Of a DNA stretch of 64,000 nucleotides, positions 23,256-34,830 are shown piece after piece. The stretch is from the NCBI GenBank assembly GCA_045837725.1, contig JBEWZL010000084.1, forward strand, positions 513,737 to 577,736, given 5' to 3'. Positions within the stretch are counted from its first letter, which is position 1. Each line of letters starts with the position of its first letter. A program made the position numbers and the translations under genes. This stretch comes from Vermamoeba vermiformis. Taxonomy: Eukaryota > Tubulinea > Echinamoebida. Below the pieces are notes generated by a model that made no database searches, was not told the origin of the DNA, and worked only from the letters and a program-made list of their open reading frames with translations.

Positions 23256-25380
23256 ATGGCGACAGAAGTACAAGTCGAATCGAGAATCCCCTCGTTGAAG
23301 GAAGCTTGTCTAGCTTCCATTTCCACCGATCTGCATCTGTTCAATCAGCTGAAAAAGTTACCAGCAGAGTTGCGAAGTAATATATTAGTACATGGTGCGA
23401 AAAATAAGTTGCTGAAAAAGCGCTGTATTCCCGCAGTGTAAGTCAATTTCGAAATTGAATCCAATTCTGAATTGTAATAACTCACCGCATGCAGCACCTA
23501 CTATTTGCTCGATGAAGACATGACTGAGCTCAGAATGCCCAATCTCGATGAGGTTGATGATACGTTGCTGGACTTGGGTGAGCCTATAAAACAGATTCGG
23601 AACATGAAGCTGCGTTCAAAATCACCTATATTAACAGCACCCTATTCTCAGTGTCACGTCGCTGCACACAGCTGCGTACAATCGATCTCTCCAAGTGCCT
23701 GTACTTCACGCACACAGGCCTCGCGACACTCATCGCTGCGCAGCACTCACTCACGGTACGATGCAGGAATATAATACAATACTGAATGCATATAATACTG
23801 AATGCATATAATACTACTACGAGCACAACTACTAACACCGCTGCCAGTCGCTCAACTTGAGCAAGTGTGACGCCCTCACTGATCGCGCGCTGCAGTGTTT
23901 CCGTTCAGTGAATTCGCTGCGTCACGTGCTGCTGTCGTGCTGCAAACAGATCACTGGCCAGGGCGTGCTCGATGTCGTGCGCGGGTAAGTACCACGGAGC
24001 TGTATTATATATGCATGACCGCAGACTGACCCCGCACAGCTGCGCAGACTTGGTGCAGCTCGATGTGTCGCGCAGCATGCAGATCAGTGACAGCGCATTC
24101 GCGGAGATATGCGCCGAGATACCGCACGTGCTGCAGCTAAATTTGGAATCGACCTCCATTCAGAACATCGCACCGGTATGGTGTCGCGTGACAAGCCAAT
24201 GACAGCACTGACAGCACTATTTTTAGATCAGCACGCACTGTCAGTCACTGATCTCGCTCAATCTCGCGCTCTGCATCGGAATTACTCCGCACTCCTTCGA
24301 CGAATTCATCGCGCACGTGCCCACCACTCTGCGCGTGCTCAACTTGCGCAGCTGTCGCGCCAATGTACGAGATAGTCTTCGAGATACATATTTGCAGCTC
24401 TAACGGTGCCTTGTATTTGCAGCGCGATGCACTGTTGCAATCCTTGCCTCGTCTCGCCAAGTTGCGTGAACTGCACTTCTCAGGTGCGCAGAACAGTTGC
24501 AATGCTTAAACACGGCACTGACAGCTTGACAGGCACTGGTACCGGCACGGAGGCTGACAATCACGTGGTGCGCGAGATTGCAGCGCAGTGCACGCGACTG
24601 CAGGTGTTGGATCTGAGTGGCTGCGTGACCATCACCGGTGCGTAGACATCTGCGTTGTATTTGCACACATTCTCACGCTCTAACAATAGATGATGCGACA
24701 CGTGCCATCGCCAAGCACGTGCGCGGACTGCACACGCTGAATCTGTCCATCTGCGTGTCCGTGCGTGACTGGCGCGTGATTGCGGAGATTGTGCGCGCCA
24801 ACACAGCACTGCGCTACATTGCACTCTCGGGACTCAAGTGGTGAGTGGTGCGTAGAGGACTCGTTTCTCTCTCTATATATATCTATACTATATATCTATA
24901 CACACAGTACTCACCTGCTGTCTAGTCTGAACGATGAGCTCGTGACCGTAATTGCCGAGTGCTGTCCCAATCTCGAATATGTACGTACCTCATAGATACC
25001 CCTATATATGTATATATATATACCTATATGCAACTGTCATAATAACACTCGCACAGCTCTCCCTGGCCGGTCACTCGCAGATCAGCGACGCAGCCCTCGC
25101 GCAGTTAGGACAGCACTGTCGTCAGGTGCGCGAGTTGTGGCTCAAGGGCTGCATGCACGTCACTGATGCGGGGCTCAAACACTTGGCGCACTGCAAGCAA
25201 CTGCGAGGGCTCGGACTGTCGGGCATACGCGGCGTAACGGACAGTGCGCTGCAGCAGCTGTGTGCTGACTGCTGGGGACTGCGCGAGCTCGTGTTGAGTG
25301 GCTGTGTGGGTGTAACGGACCAGTGCATCGATCGGCTCAAGCAGCAGCGCGTTGCCGTGTTCAAATCTGATCTGCTCTAA
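23256..25380 (+). CDS. Leucine-rich repeat protein of AMN1/FBXL type
   Basis: Roughly eleven exons with short introns (first exon 23256 to about 23436; last from about 25056 to 25380), about 500 residues. The N-terminus has an F-box-like helix (LKKLPAELRSNILV). The rest is a run of cysteine-containing LRRs, for example LRTIDLSKCLYFTHTGLATL, LVQLDVSRSMQISDSAFAEI, LQVLDLSGCVTIT, VRELWLKGCMHVTDAGLKHL and LRELVLSGCVGVTDQCIDRL, ending close after the last repeat. Such proteins are usually SCF substrate adaptors. The F-box is weak, so an AMN1-like role is the alternative. Exon edges in the middle (24180-24660) are approximate. Confidence 0.8.
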
Positions 25381-26000
25381 TTGCTTGTAATTGCCTTAAA
25401 ATATAAATGGTGTTCTTGGATTGTAGGACCGTTACTCTTGGTGATTGTTACATAAGTATCACTACGTGTTGCATATTAAATTGCGGTACAAATTTCGTTG
25501 TACCCTCTGTCGCGTGCGAAAAAATGCGTTATTTTTCACGAAACGCTGATCTGATTCAGTAAGGGACCACGTGCATTTGCGTTAATCAAAAATTCGTATT
25601 GTTGGTGAAGAGGTGTCATGGTAAGGTGCTTTGGTCATATAAAAGCATCTTTTCGCTTTCAGCTCGAACGGAGGACGGTGAAATAGTAGATCTCTGTTTG
25701 TTCTTGTTAGTTGCTCTAAATTGTGCGTACATTTAATGTTATGTAATTAAATCGACCTGAAAGTGGCGTAGCATGAAGGCAACTGAGTTGATCCGTTGCT
25801 TAACCCGCGTTAATTACATTACATTAATTGTACGCACAACTTCGAGCAACTTTATTACGCATAAGTAAATCGGTCTTAATCGCTTTGTATAGCGTCATTA
25901 TTACGTACTCAAGGTGTTTGATGACCCTTGCGAATGTCGCAAAATACCGTGGCAAAGGTTCGCGTGCGCGACGAAATTAGTGTGTTTATTTTCATGAAGC

Positions 26001-26179
26001 CGATTTTTTCGTGAAAGAGGTCAAACTTTGGTCAACGGTGCGTGTCCTTACACGTTAACCCAGGTTACGTAGATAAAGCGAGCCGAACCAAAAAGACGAT
26101 TTTTTCATGAAAGAGGTCAAACTTTGGTCAAAATACCGTGTACCTACACGTGTAACCTGGACTTACGTAGGTAAAGCGA
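26001..26179. repeat. Tandem duplication, about 80-base unit
   Basis: Two diverged copies, 26001-26080 and 26097-26179. They share GTCAAACTTTGGTCAA near their start and TACGTAGRTAAAGCGA at their end. No coding content is seen. Confidence 0.75.
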
Positions 26180-26191
26180 TGGGACATCTTT

Positions 26192-26426
26192 TAAAGCACC
26201 TTGTGCACACCACAACGAGACCAGCCAATTTTTGGCAGGACCAGTACAAAGTAAAGTACCGCTGGTCGGAGATTCCCGAAACCTAGAAAAGCGCTAAATA
26301 AATCCGCAATAGATCGCTTTCTTGCGGTATTCCAGAAGGATTCGTACAACTAACCACGGCATCTATTAAAGCACCTTGTGCACATCACAACGAGACCAAC
26401 CAATTTTTGGCAGGAGCAGTACAAAG
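26192..26426 (+). repeat. Direct repeat, 60-base unit with Sm-like site
   Basis: Copies at 26192-26251 and 26367-26426 are nearly identical, starting TTAAAGCACCTTGTGCACA. Each contains CCAATTTTTGGCAGG, which looks like an Sm-binding site (AAUUUUUGG). In the first copy it is followed by a possible hairpin (GACCAG 26239-26244 with CTGGTC 26262-26267). A snRNA gene is possible but unproven. Confidence 0.55.
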
Positions 26427-27140
26427 CAGGCTAATGCCTATTTACAATCAAAGAAAATAATCGGAATTGGAATTAGCGACAGCAAAACCGTAGCTTTACT
26501 TTCCTAGAACAACACTAATTGAAGGTATGCTATGTCAAGATAATTTGTTATTTGCACGACGCTACCCATCGGGATACAAATCTCCTGGATCTTCTACAAC
26601 GATGGTAGACTACCTTTGCTCACGTACAAGTTTTGTGTCGTATTCTACGCTGATCTTTAGTCGAGGGGCATTGTCGCAATTATATTCGACCAACTTAAAG
26701 AGGTTTTGTACTTGTTCCGGTACAATTTTTCGATTTGTTATTCATGAAACGATTAGTTCTGATTGTTTTCTTTGTAATGATCGCTGCTTTCATCGATTTG
26801 TGCTCTTGTGCTTGAACTTGGCATCTGCAACTTGAACGTTTGTGTAGTACTTATTTGTATTGTGGTACGCAGCCGATAAGAATATGTCTTGCTTACAGTG
26901 GCTTTGTATCAGTATTATAATAGCCTCCTAGTGATGGCGGAATCTAATCCAAGAGTATGGCTAAATCATTCAAATGTTGGGGATGTTCGATAGATCAATC
27001 GCTGACTTGGTACTCGTTTACTTAGTTGGCACTTGGTGTTGGCGGCGCTGGTAATTCGTAGTCATTTACTGTAAACTCAGGAGTGATTTCGAATAAAAAT
27101 ATTTTTATTAATTTAATTTTGTTTTTTCTGAGTGCTCAGG

Positions 27141-28490
27141 TCAGATTCTTTTGGCATTCGCTGCTTTTTTCGTAGCCACATCCGCCCAAATATACAGAAA
27201 TGAGCCGACGGCTACTAATACAGTACCGACCCAATGTTGAATAGTAAAATCGAGTTGGGAATTTACTATGCTGAGAATAAGACTCAAAAATTTTCGTGCT
27301 GTAGTAATAAAGATGCACGTCAATGTTCCTAAACTCGCCGTGATCTGTAAGCTTCAAATTGCCAAATTAGGGGGTGAAAGGTAACGTACCTGTCACATGG
27401 TGCACGCCATTAATACAGAAATATTGAGTAATACAATTGATGAAGATGTAGATCCACACTGCCAATTTTATTCACACAAATCTCGGTTGAGAAATAATCG
27501 CTAGTGAAGCGAGTCTCTTGAGAATAGAATCACAAATTGTTGGTGATCGCTCTTCACAAAATCTCTGTCGAGAGTATTCGTAATGCTTGCAGATGTAAAT
27601 TAAAAATACAATTTATTATCACACGTAATGTGAACAATAAATTCTTTTCTTCCCCTTGGTCTTTCTTCACTAATGCGGCACCCTATAAAAATTACAATTT
27701 AATTTATGGATCAAAGAAATTAAGTTTAAAATCTTACGTTTAGTTTATTTTTGTGGCAAGAATATCCAGACCTAATATCGAATTATTGGTTAGTAAAACT
27801 AGAATTTTTTAGGTTCGAAACTTACCAAAAATATTCATATCCGCAACTTAATAGTGGAGAGTTGTGTTTTCTATTCGTAAAAAAATTATTATAACATGAG
27901 GGTTATTAATAATTAATTGAAGAAGGGCACGTGAGGAATTGTACTATTTATTTTATTAAAAAACTTAAACAAAAATGCCGAACACTATTTAATGGGTCGC
28001 ACCATGTCGGTGAGAATTTGTGAAAAAAATGAAATCTCAAAATAGGCACGTTGTGCCTATTTTTTCTCTCAGAGAGAATTTGTGAAAAAAATGAAATTTC
28101 AAAATTGGCACAACGTGCCGATTTTTTCTCTCAGCTGAGACTTTGTGAGTTGCATCGCAATGCCAAAACCGAGATAAATCTCGGTTGAGACAAAGTTTGC
28201 AGGATTCACAACTCGTGATCGAAGACTCAACCGAGATTTGCGTGAATAAAATTGGTAGTGCACGCGATTGGGACAGCAAGCGAGAGAATTGAAACTGGAT
28301 CTGATGCAGTCCAAACCTTCATAACTCGGACTATACACGGTATTAACTATACGTAACGTAATCTTCAACTTACTTGATTCGTTTCCAAAGAGCATGAACA
28401 TCGGCAAAGGCAGCAGATGTGTATAAAACTCCATTTCTTTGGGATGGTTGCCATACTTCTCGTTTGCTTGACCTTGCCATCTCCGCTCCA
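27141..28490 (-). pseudogene. 5'-truncated SLC35B4-like nucleotide-sugar transporter relic
   Basis: Minus-strand segments match the C-terminal half of SLC35B4 (UDP-xylose/UDP-GlcNAc transporter) in order: NEKYGNHPKEMEFYTHLLPL (human KRYGKHSKEALFYNHALPL), PVSILSLAVPIA, WIYIFINCITQYFCINGV (human FYLLMNIITQYVCIRGV), and ITTARKFLSLILS with HWVGTVLVAVGSFLY near the end at about 27141-27344. A CACTA-type element (27457-28260) sits inside the exon between VPIA and WIY; deleting it with one copy of its CA/TG duplication restores exactly that junction. The N-terminal exons are absent to the right, where a second element copy begins. The last intron also does not join in frame by eye. It is therefore a dead gene fragment. 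Confidence 0.75.
27457..28260. mobile_element. CACTA (EnSpm)-type nonautonomous DNA transposon
   Basis: An 804-base element with terminal inverted repeats that begin CACTGCCAATTTTATTCAC (left) and CACTACCAATTTTATTCAC (right, reverse complement) and continue into CAAATCTCGGTTGAG. It is flanked by a 2-base duplication, CA at 27455-27456 and 28261-28262. The CACTR ends and the 2-base target duplication are hallmarks of the CACTA superfamily. The interior is palindromic and AT-rich, with repeats of GAATTTGTGAAAAAAATGAA, and codes for nothing. It lies inside the SLC35B4-like exon. Confidence 0.8.
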
Positions 28491-29377
28491 TTCTTACTCA
28501 CTCAAATCTCGGTTGGGAATTAATCTCATGTGAAGCGAGTCTCGTGAGAAGAAAATCTCAAAGCATTTGTGATAATTCACAAAATCACAACTGAGAGTAA
28601 TCAAGTAATAGTAACGCACATACACCAACAATTAAAAAACTTGAGTTTATTTATTAATTGTTGTATTACCAATATGGTACATTGCTCCTTCCTCATTGTA
28701 GTGCATTCCTTACCCTTGTGTAAAATATTAGAAAATTATTTTCAGATTGTGGCAAGTAATTTTTAAAAAATTACCTAAATATTCATCTTATGGGGCAGAA
28801 GTACATTGGATATCCTTACCTATATTATGCAATTACTTAACAATTTAATCACGTACTTAAAAAAATTAAAACTTACATCCGTTCATCACATCCCAGGAAG
28901 CAAAGTGTTGCGTAAGAGTCTAGCATTCAAAAATTACTATATAATATAATATCAATTAATTTTAAGCACATAAGAAGCTTGTGGCTCGTGAGGAATTGTA
29001 TTGCTTTATTTTAATAACTAACAGGAATAGTGTGACAAGCTATTTTAACGGTTAAAGTTATCTCAACTGAGAATATGTGATAAATATGAAATTTCTATGT
29101 CAGGCAGTGCCGACTGTTTGAGAGTTAGTGATAATTCTCAACCGAGGTTTTGTGATGGATTTGTCGCATTTCACAGCTTGCGACTGCTATCTCTACTGAG
29201 AAAATGTGATTTGAGATTTTGTGAGAATTCTCAGGTGTGATTCTCTGTGTGTGTTACATCACGAAGCAAAACCGAGATAAATCTTGGTTGAGACAGAATT
29301 ATGTGCAATTCACGACTTGTGATTTGCACCTCAACCGAGATTTGTGTGAGTAAAAACGGCCAAAAAATGGCCCAGTG
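28485..29377. mobile_element. Second copy of the CACTA-type element
   Basis: The left subterminal part (TTACTCACTCAAATCTCGG) begins at about 28494, directly beside the last readable SLC35B4-like codons. The right end is CCCAGTG at 29371-29377, preceded by ACCGAGATTTGTGTGAGTAA. The exact left tip is unclear because it abuts the transporter relic. No coding capacity is seen. The interior carries the same TCTCAACCGAG-type palindromes as the first copy. Confidence 0.65.
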
Positions 29378-30602
29378 AGTATCTGGTGGACTATTAGGCA
29401 CTAAAATTTAAATATGGTACTTCCTTCTTTTTATATAGCTACAGACCAACGAGGAAAGAGATGAGAAAGCTGCCAGATTGAAACTCTCTCACAAATGGCT
29501 GGCTGGCTGACTACTCACTCAGCCAGCCAAAATCGAATGCTTTATTGACACCAGCAGAAACAATGAAAAATATTAGCGTCATTTTGAGATATCCTCAAAA
29601 AGGAATCTATGATGACATGTTAGCACGGATCACGGATCAAGTTTGTGAATCACTTCTCCGATCCAGATGTGCCGATAAGATTAATATTTTGAATTACCAT
29701 GGTTTTAAATGTGAAGTTTTTCAATCAAATTGGTGAAAAGCTGAAAGTAAGCAGGTTAGGGTTGCGGCAAATTGAAAAAATGTTAGCATAGGCACAGTTC
29801 CAGAGTCAATCCTAATGATAAATGTTATTAATAATTACTGTGTACTTTAAAAGGAGCTCTAGTATGTTATTGCTAATACATCCACCGAGTAATGAAAAAT
29901 TAAGTATAGTACTGAACCTCCCAACCCACTGGCTAAGGGTTGCTTAGTGTTAGTAATTGGTTATTCATGCTTCACACTATTTTTTCAGTAATCACTTAGC
30001 ATAACAATGGAGTTTAATAGGTCATGCTAGCTAGCTACTGTAGTTTACTTTAGTTTCAATTTATGATTATTCAATGCCTTGTGGTGATTCGTTTGGCAGG
30101 GATGAAAAACAATAAAATAAATATTCATTCACCTCAATCACACAAGTTGTGAGCAAGAAAGGCTGGGTTATTTCAGGGTAAATATTCACGAGAGAATATA
30201 TTTGAAAGTTAGTTAATTGTACAATTATAGAGGACTATGCTGGGGCTCCAGAGGCGGAGGATCGAGAACCACTACCTGTTTCCTACTACAGTTTATACTT
30301 AATTTTATCAATATTATTATTCTTTTTATTAACTTTATTATTCCACTTGTAGATCTTGCATCTTCACAGGTGCTCTGTTGGATGTGCTTGTATATGTTTG
30401 ATATGGGAGGTCAGTTGTGGAGATATGGCGCATAAATTAAAAAGAAACCAGTTTACTTAACACTAGAATGACTTCCAATTGGAGGCAAGATAAATGAAAA
30501 GCCAATATCTATAATTGTGCAACTTTCATGAACGGTGACTTTTCATGAAAATATTAAATTTTATTAAAATTACATAGTAATTCTCAATTTATGAACAAGA
30601 CT
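29378..30602. other. AT-rich noncoding stretch
   Basis: A 63-codon open frame at 29545-29736 (MTPAETMKNISVILRYPQKG...) could be an isolated exon, but no partner exon or family is visible. The remainder shows nothing recognisable. Confidence 0.4.
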
Positions 30603-30665
30603 CAGTACCAATCTTATTCACACAAATCTCAAGTTGAGACACCAATCACAAGTTGTGAATTGCAC
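30603..30665 (+). repeat. Left-end fragment of the CACTA-type element
   Basis: The sequence from CAGTACCAATCTTATTCAC to about 30665 matches the left inverted repeat and subterminal region of the 27457 element, then breaks off. It is a truncated third copy. Confidence 0.65.
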
Positions 30666-30699
30666 ATATTTCTGTTCTAACACTCTATTGTAAGCTGCT

Positions 30700-31017
30700 G
30701 GACTGCCAATCTACTGTAATGAACTATCAAAAGCATTCAATAGAACCCTTGGTGATAATTATTCTCATTGGTTGAGATTTTGTAATGGGGCTTTTTTTGA
30801 GCCTGAATTTTTAATTTTGGATCTGTACACCCAAAAACAAGCATTCAAACCTTCAGAAAAAATGATATCAGCATCAAGCTATCCTGGGACAATAGAAACA
30901 TCTATAACAATAAGAAGAAAAATGAATCAGTGGTTTTCAGTTTTCCAAATGTGGCCAAATCTCAAAACTCTTCCTAAGTTCATGAATTGTTCACATCCAC
31001 GGATTGGATGGCATTAA
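30700..31017 (+). repeat. Fragment of the 43.4 kb transposon's plus-strand gene
   Basis: This segment is closely similar to 44750-45080 and part-matches the reverse complement of 36930-37090. It encodes RFCNGAFFEPEFLIL and LYTQKQAFKP. It is an internal piece without ends, so a dead fragment. Confidence 0.75.
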
Positions 31018-31227
31018 TTGCTGAACTCAATTACTATTATTTTTGCTCAGTCATTATCATTCATGAGTGGCAAGATCAGGGATAACTTTCTTCGGGCTAG
31101 TCTTGAGCGGAGTTACTGAAAGGATAGCACAGTATTTGTCTAATTTTGAAAGTCAACTGTAATGCAAAAAAAGAGTATGTTTTATGTTTAAGATAATAAA
31201 TTAATTAATTACCATTGAATTACACAA

Positions 31228-32733
31228 CTAATTAGTGGCAAATGTTGGTGCCACACTTTGCAGGTACTCCCATACAGACAATTGGCCATATTTTGCTGTC
31301 TGATAAAATTGCTTTACCAAGTCAGATTGGTCTTCTTCAAAGGAAGCCCCAATATCCATTAAATGAGCAATTATAGCACGGTTGACTTCTCCAATTGTGT
31401 TAGCAAATGAGTATGGGAGCAAGGTATAGGCCATTACATCATACTGTCGAGTGAAATTGGGAGTGCTTTCTGCTAGCTGAACATCCTTTATCTTAATCTG
31501 CCCAAAATTTGGATCTTTAATAGCTTTATGAACTTCATTAGCCACTTGCTTGGACATTGCTTGGACTGCTGCACACTCAGTTTGAAGAGTAGGCACAATG
31601 CTTGAGTGTATGCTTTCAGTCCACCTTGGAGAATTCTCAATAAAATCTACTAATGAGCACACAGTATGGAAGCCTGAGTTTAAACCTTGTCCCAGAATGG
31701 GTTGGGTGGCAGTAGCAGCATCTCCTTTAATAGAAATAAACTTGTTAATACTAAAATGCAGTATTTCAAGGGGAATTACCAATTAGAAGTATTTTTCCGA
31801 ATCCCCATGGGTCACACTTTATATCAAGCATTGGCCATCCTTGCTCCTCCCATCCTCTATTTTGCACAGCCTCGTCAAGAAGTTTTTTGTAAGAATCAAA
31901 CATAGGATAGTCTGAGATTATATTTTGAACCAAGGAATTAATATTAACAGAATTCCTTTCATATATCATGGTAGTTCTAAGAATGAACTCATCTCCAGCT
32001 TTTCCTGGCAGTCCCAAAACACTGTAATCCTTTCCCACCCAGTAGTTGACCGCATCCATTGGAGTTCCATCTGGGATTGGCAAAGCTAATGAGATATATG
32101 ATTGCTCAGAAAATTGAACCGACACATTGAAGTAAGGCCTGCAAGTTTTAGAATAGTATACAACACAATATGTAATTCTACCTTTTTTGCATCAATCTCC
32201 TTGTCTTGGAGTATGCTCCATCAGCAGAAAAAACAAACTGAGGGTGGAGCACAGTGCAGTTTTTCCCTTCTATGATCTCCACAATACATGGAGAGAATGA
32301 AGGTATCTTAACCTTGGCTCCAAAAGTGAATTTAACCCCAAGTTCCTTTCCCTTTTCAAACAAAGCTGCAACTATGGTGGCTCTCTCCATTGAGTACATA
32401 ACTCCTCCTTTTGTGGAATAGGGATACTTTTGTGTTGGTTTATCTGCAATATGATTTATTGATGTTACTTTTACTCTAGAACAACTTACCAGAATAATGA
32501 GTTGCTCTGTGACTTAGTGGATGTGCATGTGCCTGCAGATCTTGCCATATCCCAACCATTTCCAAAGCAGTCTTTCCTTTATCAGATAGAGTAATACCTG
32601 TCGAAACAGCTGCCAATTTCAGCCTCTCTCTCTTCTCAATCACATGAGGCTTCAATCCAGCCAGAGCCAATTTGATTGCTAGGAATAATCCAACAGGTCC
32701 AGCTCCAAGCACAACAATTGTATCTTCTTCCAT
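31228..32733 (-). CDS. FAD-dependent monooxygenase (KMO/UbiH-like)
   Basis: Four exons, 32733-32490, 32443-32182, 32138-31780 and 31724-31228, 453 residues with all phases matching. It starts MEEDTIVVLGAGPVGLFLAI, the Rossmann GxGxxG of class A flavoprotein hydroxylases, with VIEKRERLK as the adenine-binding Glu region. The third-exon/fourth-exon junction gives GDAATATQPILGQGLNSGF, the GD motif that binds the FAD ribityl and pyrophosphate. The overall layout is like kynurenine 3-monooxygenase and COQ6/UbiH. It probably hydroxylates or epoxidises an aromatic or prenyl product. The neighbouring prenyltransferase gene, on the same strand, makes a tailoring role in one pathway plausible. A transposon terminus lies 64 bases upstream of the ATG. 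Confidence 0.85.
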
Positions 32734-32796
32734 AACAGTGCTGTAGCTGCTATTTTAAAAGTAAAAGTCAGATTATGTAATGACTTAATAGATATC

Positions 32797-33239
32797 CAAG
32801 ACTATCACATCCAAAAAAATAATGAAAAAATAAACAAAAATTAACCACCCATCCAAATAATTCATTCAACTCAGGATATTGACTTCTATTAAGGTATTAA
32901 GTTGGTATAAGCAAAGGCTGTATTTTACAATCAGTTAGTAAGCTATCAAATATTTAGTTGGTAAGTTGCTTTTTCACATCTGCTGATTTGAGCCAAGTGC
33001 TAAGAGGTATTATAAAATCCATTTTAGTTGAGAAGGGGCATATTTGGGATACTCCAAGTCACCAGCATTGTCTTCTGATCATATAAATCTATAATGAAGG
33101 GGCAAAGTGCCTTCTGGAGCCAGATATCTTTTGGCTGAGCAGATTGAAACAATTCTCAAAGAGTTGAAGGAAGTTGTGCAACAAGTCAATGACACGATTA
33201 AATAAGTTTTTATTTATATTTTTGGGTGTGATATTCTTG
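32797..33239. mobile_element. 443-base nonautonomous element of the CAAGACTATCACATCC family
   Basis: The left end CAAGACTATCACATCC followed by AAAAAAATAATGAAAAA is matched in inverse at the right by TTTTTGGGTGTGATATTCTTG (33219-33239). The interior to about 33130 is the same sequence as the right arm of the 43424-46762 element in reverse orientation. Its left end lies 64 bases upstream of the monooxygenase ATG. Confidence 0.75.
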
Positions 33240-33273
33240 ATTATTCAATTCCACTTCTGCTGTGGCCAATGGC

Positions 33274-34365
33274 TCAGGCATCATTTAATCTGGAACAAAA
33301 CTCTCCAGAGATATATGTTGTTAGTTCTTCTGCTTGCCCTTTAATACAAAATGATGTGACAGTTTGGATTCCTGCTCTGTCTTGCAAATTTCTGTAAAAG
33401 CCAAATTTCTGAAGCATATTTTTGTAGGATGATACATTGCCAATAAACTTCTTTTTCTCCATAAATGTTTGAGTGCATTCAGCTAAAAGACTATCATTCA
33501 AGTAGTAAAAACGCAATGGAAAGTGCAATTTGATGTTTTGGAGACATTTCTTATCAATAGAGTAAACTAGTGTAACTATTAGACCAGTAGCAGAAACAGT
33601 GTCTGATAATGTTCTTGGCGTGTTGCACATGTTATTACAACAAAATTCTTGCCAAAACTCTGAGCATGTTTCTATCAATGAAGGAAATGCTTCTGCAATC
33701 AAGGCTGTCATTTTGATCGTATCCAATCCTTTTAGACGAATATAGACTTTAAGTCTAGGGTTGCTTCCCAAATCAAAAGCTAAAAAGTCTAAGTTATGGC
33801 TGTCCACGCCACATTTCTCAGTAATTGTGATAAACTCGCTTGAATTAATGCCCACTGCTGCAAAAGCATCAAGTACTTTTTCCTGTGAAGTTTTTTGGGA
33901 TGGACCATTCAGTTGTGGGTTGAAGTATATTTTGTGATTATACACTCCTGGAGCCAAGTCAATACCATACCACATAAAAAATTTTCCAGAGTCAACAGGT
34001 TCCAAGAATATTGATTGCAAGGAATCAAACAATGTCCAATTTAGTGAAGGATTGTTTTGCTTTGCCTCTTGTATGAACCTATTGGCACATTTGACAATAT
34101 CACTGAAAGATCGACAGTTGCTGTCAATAGGTTCTCCAAGCATTCTTACAATTGGACGTCCTTGGGTTGAAAAGGTGATGCTAAATTCAACAGGACTGTT
34201 ATCGTCAGTAATAAATGATGGCCACTGAGGCTTGGTTGAAAACTGATGGGATGCAAAAGTATTCAAAAACTGTTTGATGGCAGTATAGCACTCCTTTTTC
34301 TCTGCATCTGAATAGGCACAGAAATCTAAAAGAGTATCAAGGCAATCATACACTGCTTTGTTCAT
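33274..34365 (-). CDS. DMATS/ABBA-type aromatic prenyltransferase
   Basis: A single exon, 363 residues. Features fit the tryptophan dimethylallyltransferase family: an N-terminal block with PVEFSITFSTQGRPIVRMLGE (an acidic catalytic position followed by a conserved Arg..GEP), KIYFNPQLNG and LKVYIRLKG (alternating beta strands with the Lys/Arg and Tyr residues that bind the prenyl diphosphate), and a C-terminal GIQTVTSFCIKG strand. Length is close to bacterial indole prenyltransferases, shorter than the usual 430-470 of fungal DMATS. Family members add a dimethylallyl group to Trp, Tyr or cyclic peptides. Such genes are known mainly from fungi and bacteria, so presence here suggests lateral gain or an overlooked protist lineage. 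The assignment is from motif pattern, not a search. Confidence 0.62.
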   Translation of the reverse strand: MNKAVYDCLDTLLDFCAYSDAEKKECYTAIKQFLNTFASHQFSTKPQWPSFITDDNSPVEFSITFSTQGRPIVRMLGEPIDSNCRSFSDIVKCANRFIQEAKQNNPSLNWTLFDSLQSIFLEPVDSGKFFMWYGIDLAPGVYNHKIYFNPQLNGPSQKTSQEKVLDAFAAVGINSSEFITITEKCGVDSHNLDFLAFDLGSNPRLKVYIRLKGLDTIKMTALIAEAFPSLIETCSEFWQEFCCNNMCNTPRTLSDTVSATGLIVTLVYSIDKKCLQNIKLHFPLRFYYLNDSLLAECTQTFMEKKKFIGNVSSYKNMLQKFGFYRNLQDRAGIQTVTSFCIKGQAEELTTYISGEFCSRLNDA

Positions 34366-34830
34366 TTCAAATCTAGGCTACAAAGTTTTGGCTTAATAAC
34401 AGCAAGCTGTTAAACTTAAATTTAATTGGAAATTCCAGTTAAATTAATTCCAGTTAAAAAATCATTTTTATAGTTTGCAGATTTGATAAATAACAATTAA
34501 GTGAACCTAATCCAAAAATCCTCAACTAATTATGTTGAACAATTATTCAAATTAACCAATAATAGATCTCGGTGCGTTCTGCTGACATACATTGGAGCAA
34601 TAGGCAAAGAGAGAAATTCTTCAACCAAACATTGAAAACTTTATTATTTTTTGAGCGACATAAACCAGCATTTTCCCATCAAATAAGTCATGATTTTTCC
34701 TAATCACAACTCTTCAAATGAAAACAAAATGTGTTGCTCTTTGAAATTATCAATTAATACCTCAAGAATATCAAGATAGGCTATCCAGCACAAATTCATC
34801 AGCTTTTTTTTTCGTTTGCATACAAAATTA

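Larger units (their letters stand above)
25381..27135. other. Boundary region, noncoding, with duplicated segments
   Basis: No supported gene. AT content rises here compared with the left region. Two pairs of duplicated segments (26001-26179 and 26192-26426) are listed separately. A 102-codon open frame at 26527-26835 has no recognisable features. Confidence 0.45.

Noticed and set aside
26527-26835. 102-codon open frame as a gene
   Set aside because: No domain, no splice partners, and it lies in a repeat-rich noncoding boundary.
28440-28494. TIR of the second CACTA-type copy extending to a GACCTTGCC left tip
   Set aside because: Those bases still encode the conserved WQGQANEKYG segment of the transporter, so the resemblance to the other end is probably chance.
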